Shown here piece after piece: positions 59,742 to 64,000 of a DNA stretch of 64,000 bases. The position numbers and the translations under genes were made by a program. The stretch's first letter is position 1; each line of letters begins with the position of its first letter. The stretch comes from Alphaproteobacteria bacterium (GTDB taxonomy: Bacteria; Pseudomonadota; Alphaproteobacteria; Sphingomonadales; Kordiimonadaceae): NCBI GenBank assembly GCA_021774775.1, contig JAJFIT010000004.1, positions 1-64,000 on the forward strand, given 5' to 3'. The notes beneath the pieces are model-generated. The model did not search any database. It was not told the DNA's origin and was given only the letters and a program-made list of their open reading frames with translations.

Positions 59742-61064
59742 ATGAGTGTAAAAGTTCGTTTTGCGCCGTCACCGACGGGGAAATTACATATCGGTAATAT
59801 TCGTGCCGCTTTGGTAAACTGGTTGTTTGCCAAACAGCAGAATGGCACCTTTGTGCTGCGGATTGATGACACTGACGTGCAGCGGTCCACCCAGGAAAAC
59901 GAGGATGCCATTAAAGCAGACCTTACCTGGCTGGGGTTGAACTGGGACGAAACTTTCCGTCAAAGCGAACGGTTTGACCGCTACAACGACGTTGTTGCTA
60001 CCCTGAAAGACGCAGGCCGACTATATCCATGCTATGAAACCGCTGAGGAACTGGACGTAAAACGGAAAATCCAGATGGGGCGCGGGATGCCGCCGGTTTA
60101 TGACCGCTCCGCATTGGCGCTTGGTGCAGAGGAAATTGCAGCTTTTGAAGCCGACAACCGAAAACCACATTGGCGTTTCAAGCTGGAAGTCCCTGCACGT
60201 GTTGAGTGGGACGATCTTATCCGCGGGCGGGTATCAATCGATATGGAGTCGGTTTCCGACCCGATCCTGATCCGGGAAGATGGTAGTTTTCTCTATACCT
60301 TACCCAGCGTGGTGGACGACAGTGATTACGGCATCACTCACATCGTGCGTGGTGAAGACCATGTGACCAACTCCGCGGTTCAAGTGCAATTATTTGATGC
60401 GGTTGGCGGCAACGTGCCACAAATGGCTCATTTTGCACTGATGACAGGCAAGGGTGGTGAAGGCCTGTCCAAGCGCCACGGTGCTATGGCGATCGGTGAA
60501 TACCGCGACGAGGCGGGTCTGGAGCCTATGTCGATCATATCATTGATGGCGAGGGTGGGCACCAGCGAACCAATCGAAGCTTACGCCGTGGTTGACCCTC
60601 TTATTGACGGCTTTGACTTTGGAAAATTCAGCCGATCGACCGCCAAACTGGACCCGGCGGATCTGGAAATGTTGAATGCAAAAATTCTGCACACGCTTCC
60701 CTATGCATTCGTTCAGTCAAGATTGGATGGTGTCAGCGAAGACATGTGGGCCGCCATTCAGCCCAACCTCAATAAGCTATCTGATGTTGCTGACTTGTTG
60801 AGGATCATTAACGGACCGATTATACCAATTATTGAAGATGCGGACCATATTGCCAAGGTCCGCGAACTGTTTCCAGCTGGCGCAGTAACGCCGGAGACTT
60901 GGGGAATATGGACCGGTATAATCAAGGACAAGCTAGGTGTGAAGGGTAAGGCGCTTTTCAAGCCGTTGCGGCAAGCGCTGACCGGGCAGGAACACGGCCC
61001 TGAAATGGCTGTTTTGCTGCCACTGATTGGACGTGATCGCATTTTGGACCGTTTGGCTACCTGA
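59742..61064 (+). CDS. gltX: Glutamyl-tRNA synthetase
   Basis: Charges tRNA-Glu (or tRNA-Gln in the indirect route). Class I core: RFAPSPTGKLHIGNIRAALVNW (HIGH variant HIGN), RIDDTDVQRSTQENEDAI, LYTLPSVVDDSDYGITHIVRGEDHV, and the KMSKS variant GLSKRHG (~241). 440 residues, shorter than the ~470 residues typical of GluRS. Alphaproteobacteria often carry two gltX genes; the 440-residue length and SKRHG loop fit the second type. Tight spacing with cysS (three bases). Confidence 0.93.
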   Translation: MSVKVRFAPSPTGKLHIGNIRAALVNWLFAKQQNGTFVLRIDDTDVQRSTQENEDAIKADLTWLGLNWDETFRQSERFDRYNDVVATLKDAGRLYPCYETAEELDVKRKIQMGRGMPPVYDRSALALGAEEIAAFEADNRKPHWRFKLEVPARVEWDDLIRGRVSIDMESVSDPILIREDGSFLYTLPSVVDDSDYGITHIVRGEDHVTNSAVQVQLFDAVGGNVPQMAHFALMTGKGGEGLSKRHGAMAIGEYRDEAGLEPMSIISLMARVGTSEPIEAYAVVDPLIDGFDFGKFSRSTAKLDPADLEMLNAKILHTLPYAFVQSRLDGVSEDMWAAIQPNLNKLSDVADLLRIINGPIIPIIEDADHIAKVRELFPAGAVTPETWGIWTGIIKDKLGVKGKALFKPLRQALTGQEHGPEMAVLLPLIGRDRILDRLAT

Positions 61065-61067
61065 TAT

Positions 61068-62405
61068 ATGGTTGATATTCATTTATATAACACCAAGGCA
61101 CGGGCCAAACAGCTTTTTGAACCCATCAACCCGGCTAACGTTCGAATGTATGTGTGCGGGCCAACGGTTTACGACCATGTGCACATAGGTAATGCGCGCC
61201 CGGTTGCGGTGTTTGACGTAATGTTTCGCTTGTTACGTCATGTATATGGTAGCGATCACGTGACATACGCCCGCAATATTACTGATATTGAGGACAAGAT
61301 TATGGAGCGCGCTGTGCGTGACGGCGTTAGCATCAAGTCGTTGACCGAGCGCTGCGCCCGTCAATATCAAACGGATATGTTAAAGCTGGGAACGCTGGAA
61401 CCAAGCTTGCAGCCCAAAGCAACAGAACACCTACCCGAGATGATTAAGATGATGAAAGTCCTGATCGAAAAGGGACACGCTTATGTTGCCAAGGGCCATG
61501 TGATGTTCCACGTGGCGTCGATGGAAAATTACGGCCAGTTGTCACGCCACTCACGAGATGAGCTTATCGCCGGCGCGCGCGTTGAGGTGGCACCCTATAA
61601 GAAAGATGCGGCGGACTTTGTGCTGTGGAAGCCATCCTCAGAAGATCAGGTAGGCTGGGACAGCCCTTGGGGCAAGGGCAGACCGGGCTGGCACCTTGAG
61701 TGTTCCTGCATGATCGAAAAGCATCTCGGCGAGACCATTGACGTTCACGCGGGCGGACAGGATCTGATTTTTCCGCATCACGAAAATGAAATTGCTCAAA
61801 GTGAATGCAGCCACGGCACCACATTTGTGAATTACTGGATGCACAATGGTTACCTCACTGTTGACGGTGAAAAAATGTCCAAGTCCCTTGGAAACTTTCA
61901 CACCGTGCATGACCTTTTGAAAGAACATGAAGGCGAAGCGTTGAAGCTGTCGCTCTTGGTGGCGCATTACCGTCAGCCCATTGATTTTTCGATAAAGACC
62001 ATTCAAGAGCAAAAGCGCAGGCTTGATCGATGGTATCGGTTAACTGAAGACGTTGCTGCAGATGCGACTATCCCTATGGCGGTTATTGAAGCGCTTGCGG
62101 ACGACCTAAATACGTCGAAGGCAATCGCAGCACTTGACTCTTTAGCCAGCGACGAGACTGCGGGAGCATTAAAGGCTGGCGCACAGTTTCTTGGCTTGTT
62201 GTTGCAGACCAACGACCGTTGGTTCAAAGGCGACGCACCGGAGGGTATTACCGCTTCGGAAATTGACGCCCTGATTGCTGACCGTATCAAAGCAAGAGCC
62301 GACAAGGATTTTGCCGAATCTGATCGAATCAGAGGCAAACTCGAGTCGGCAGGTGTGATTCTTGAAGACAGCGCGTCTGGCACTACATGGCGCAAGGCTG
62401 ATTAA
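61068..62405 (+). CDS. cysS: Cysteinyl-tRNA synthetase
   Basis: Charges tRNA-Cys. MYVCGPTVYDHVHIGNARP (zinc Cys and HIGN), HVTYARNITDIEDKIMERA, FVLWKPSSEDQVGWDSPWGKGRPGWHLECSCM (second zinc ligands), DVHAGGQDLIFPHHENEIAQSE and the KMSKSLGNFHTV loop (~268). 445 residues. It starts three bases after gltX and abuts trmJ. Confidence 0.96.
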   Translation: MVDIHLYNTKARAKQLFEPINPANVRMYVCGPTVYDHVHIGNARPVAVFDVMFRLLRHVYGSDHVTYARNITDIEDKIMERAVRDGVSIKSLTERCARQYQTDMLKLGTLEPSLQPKATEHLPEMIKMMKVLIEKGHAYVAKGHVMFHVASMENYGQLSRHSRDELIAGARVEVAPYKKDAADFVLWKPSSEDQVGWDSPWGKGRPGWHLECSCMIEKHLGETIDVHAGGQDLIFPHHENEIAQSECSHGTTFVNYWMHNGYLTVDGEKMSKSLGNFHTVHDLLKEHEGEALKLSLLVAHYRQPIDFSIKTIQEQKRRLDRWYRLTEDVAADATIPMAVIEALADDLNTSKAIAALDSLASDETAGALKAGAQFLGLLLQTNDRWFKGDAPEGITASEIDALIADRIKARADKDFAESDRIRGKLESAGVILEDSASGTTWRKAD

Positions 62406-63131
62406 GTGGCACTGAACCCCGCCATAATTCTCGTGCAACCGCAGCTGGGCGAAAATATTGGCAAAACAGCCAGGGCCATGTTGAATTTTGGTCTGACAGA
62501 CCTGCGGTTGGTTTCGCCTCGTGATGGTTGGCCCAATCCGTCGGCAGGACCTGCGGCATCTGGCGCCGATACTGTCCTGGACCAGGCAAAAGTGTATGCC
62601 AATGTGGCGGATGCTGTCGCCGATTGCCACAGGGTATTTGCTGCGACCGTGCGTGACCGGGATATGCCGAAACCGGTTGCTACACCTCAAGCTGCTGCCC
62701 AAATTGTTGCAGAATATGACGCATCCAGCATGAATTGTGGCTTTCTATTTGGCCGCGAGGCTTCAGGCCTGTCTAACGATGATGTATCACATGCCGACAT
62801 TGTATTGACCGTGCCGGTCAACCCGTCGTTTGGTAGCCTGAACCTTGCGCAGGCAGTTATCTTGGTTGCCTACGAGCTGTTTAACATGACGGACGGTACT
62901 GAGGACATGGTGGATGCTGACCGTGAGGAGCCAGCGGATAAGGCAGAGACAGAAGGCCTTCACCAGCATTTACTGGAAGAACTAACCAATCGTGGTTATT
63001 TCCGCAGCGAAGGCCGCGAAGCGACCCAGCGGCGCACTTTACGTAATTTAATATTGAATGCGGGTTTTTCGTCGCAAGAAATTCAGACGCTACGCGGGGT
63101 TATTAAATCACTATCCCGACCAAAGTGTTAA
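62406..63131 (+). CDS. trmJ: tRNA (cytidine/uridine-2'-O)-methyltransferase TrmJ
   Basis: SPOUT methyltransferase that modifies position 32 of tRNAs. LNPAIILVQPQLGENIGKTARAMLNFGLTDLRLVSPRDGW (motif 1, E..NIG..AR), FGREASGLSNDDV (motif 2) and VPVNPSFGSLNLAQAVILVAYEL (motif 3, the trefoil knot), then a C-terminal helical extension with RTLRNLILNAGFSSQEI. 241 residues, TrmJ length rather than the shorter TrmL. GTG start directly after the cysS stop. Confidence 0.92.
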   Translation: MALNPAIILVQPQLGENIGKTARAMLNFGLTDLRLVSPRDGWPNPSAGPAASGADTVLDQAKVYANVADAVADCHRVFAATVRDRDMPKPVATPQAAAQIVAEYDASSMNCGFLFGREASGLSNDDVSHADIVLTVPVNPSFGSLNLAQAVILVAYELFNMTDGTEDMVDADREEPADKAETEGLHQHLLEELTNRGYFRSEGREATQRRTLRNLILNAGFSSQEIQTLRGVIKSLSRPKC

Positions 63132-63205
63132 TCTCAGCTTCATTTGACGCGGCTATATAGTTAGCTAAAGTGGCCGCCACAAGTAGGCCGAAGGGAGTAG
63201 GAATT

Positions 63206-63784
63206 ATGTTTGCAGCTGTAGTTGGCGCAATGATGTTAATGCAGAACATTGACGAAACTGGTATCGCAGTAGCGCGACCAGTGGGTGACGCAATTCTTGA
63301 ACCCGCGTCCGGCAGCGTTTTCCAGGTTTTTGAGTTTTACGGCAGGCCACCACACACATGGCGCCATGCGACAAGAATGGTTAAAGGCTACCGCCATGAT
63401 GGCCGGGAAGGACGTTTGGCGTTTGTGAAAACCGGGGCCACCCACTTCTTTCTGGTATTGAACTTCGACATGCTGCGTGAGCAAAAAATGTGGATTGGCC
63501 TAAGTGCGGAATGTAACGATCAGGCTGACTTGAAATGGCTGGACGAAACTGCGCTGGTCGATGGTAGCTTTCGCGCCTGGAGCCCAGTCGCTCAAAAAGG
63601 CATCCGAGAGGGATGCGCCAGGCTAGAGGGCACGGGTACCCGGTTGCCCGTGTTTTATGATCCTACTGAATTTGGCGTTCGTTGGGAAATTGGTGGGGTC
63701 AACAACAATATCAAGCATATGATGGTCGAGTTTCCAGTGCCTCCGAAAGAGACAGACGAGGCTGACCCTGCCAGCAAAAATTAA
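63206..63784 (+). CDS. C-type-lectin-like exported protein
   Basis: A 192-residue protein. ATG at 63206 with AGTAGGAATT upstream; an earlier GTG (63170) would precede the signal. There is a hydrophobic N-terminal stretch (FAAVVGAMMLM) that may be a signal. The middle carries KMWIGLSAECNDQADLKWLDETALVDGSFRAWSPVAQKG, the C-type lectin pattern (W-I-G-L ... W ... F-x-x-W-S-P). It ends EFGVRWEIGG. Fold call rests on this pattern only; no Ca2+-site EPN or QPD is seen. Ligand unknown. Confidence 0.6.
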   Translation: MFAAVVGAMMLMQNIDETGIAVARPVGDAILEPASGSVFQVFEFYGRPPHTWRHATRMVKGYRHDGREGRLAFVKTGATHFFLVLNFDMLREQKMWIGLSAECNDQADLKWLDETALVDGSFRAWSPVAQKGIREGCARLEGTGTRLPVFYDPTEFGVRWEIGGVNNNIKHMMVEFPVPPKETDEADPASKN

Positions 63785-63802
63785 TCAGGGCCAATTACCG
63801 TT

Positions 63803-64000
<198 letters not shown>

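Overview
The window looks like chromosomal DNA of a motile, EPS-producing alphaproteobacterium. The evidence is FliX divergent from flgI, the fliL-fliM-DUF6468-motE block, a one-cysteine DksA, and an XrtA exosortase locus with an HPr-rel-A cassette. Base composition is moderate. The gene set would suit a marine lineage outside Rhizobiales and Rhodobacterales (Kordiimonadales or Emcibacterales, for example), but that placement is inference. I see no rRNA, tRNA, CRISPR array, insertion sequence or prophage gene.

Layout. 1-3.6 kb: end of a flagellin-glycosylation-type locus (partial GH57-like gene, pseB, pseC). 3.9-12.1 kb: flagellar genes, mostly on the minus strand: flagellin; flgI-flgJ-flgN plus a small orf; flgF-flgG-flgA-flgH. 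Three sigma-54 (-24/-12) promoters drive these three units. fliX is divergent from flgI, and dksA sits between the blocks. 12.5-20.8 kb: plus-strand motor operon: fliL, fliM, a DUF6468 gene, motE, cheZ, a motB-like gene without the ion-binding Asp, motB, and a giant periplasmic TPR protein. 21.1-23.7 kb: a bufferin/gig copper-handling RiPP operon (bufA, bufB, bufC, DoxX). 23.9-27.6 kb: lrp-pepN and an XRE regulator.

27.7-50.9 kb: XrtA/PEP-CTERM exopolysaccharide locus. It holds a 772-aa PEP-CTERM substrate, a CobT-like protein lacking its catalytic Glu, a priming sugar transferase, a TPR protein, glycosyltransferases, galE, export protein, Wzz-type chain-length protein, tyrosine autokinase, outer-membrane protein, ATPase, deacetylase, FemAB protein, exosortase fused to EpsI, and an AsnB-type amidotransferase. 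50.9-53.1 kb: phoR-phoB with a candidate Pho box. 53.3-56.4 kb: HPr-rel-A cassette (PqqD-like RRE protein, HprK-related kinase, nucleotidyltransferase), preceded by an Asp-cluster protein with a Tat-like signal that may be its substrate. 56.5-64 kb: housekeeping genes aroF (class II), nadE, gltX, cysS, trmJ, a C-type-lectin-like secreted protein and the 3' end of hemB.

The least described parts are the HPr-rel-A cassette with its candidate substrate, the CobT-like pseudoenzyme beside the XrtA locus, and a triple 21-bp repeat in the dksA leader. All assignments come from reading motifs and gene order; no database search was run.
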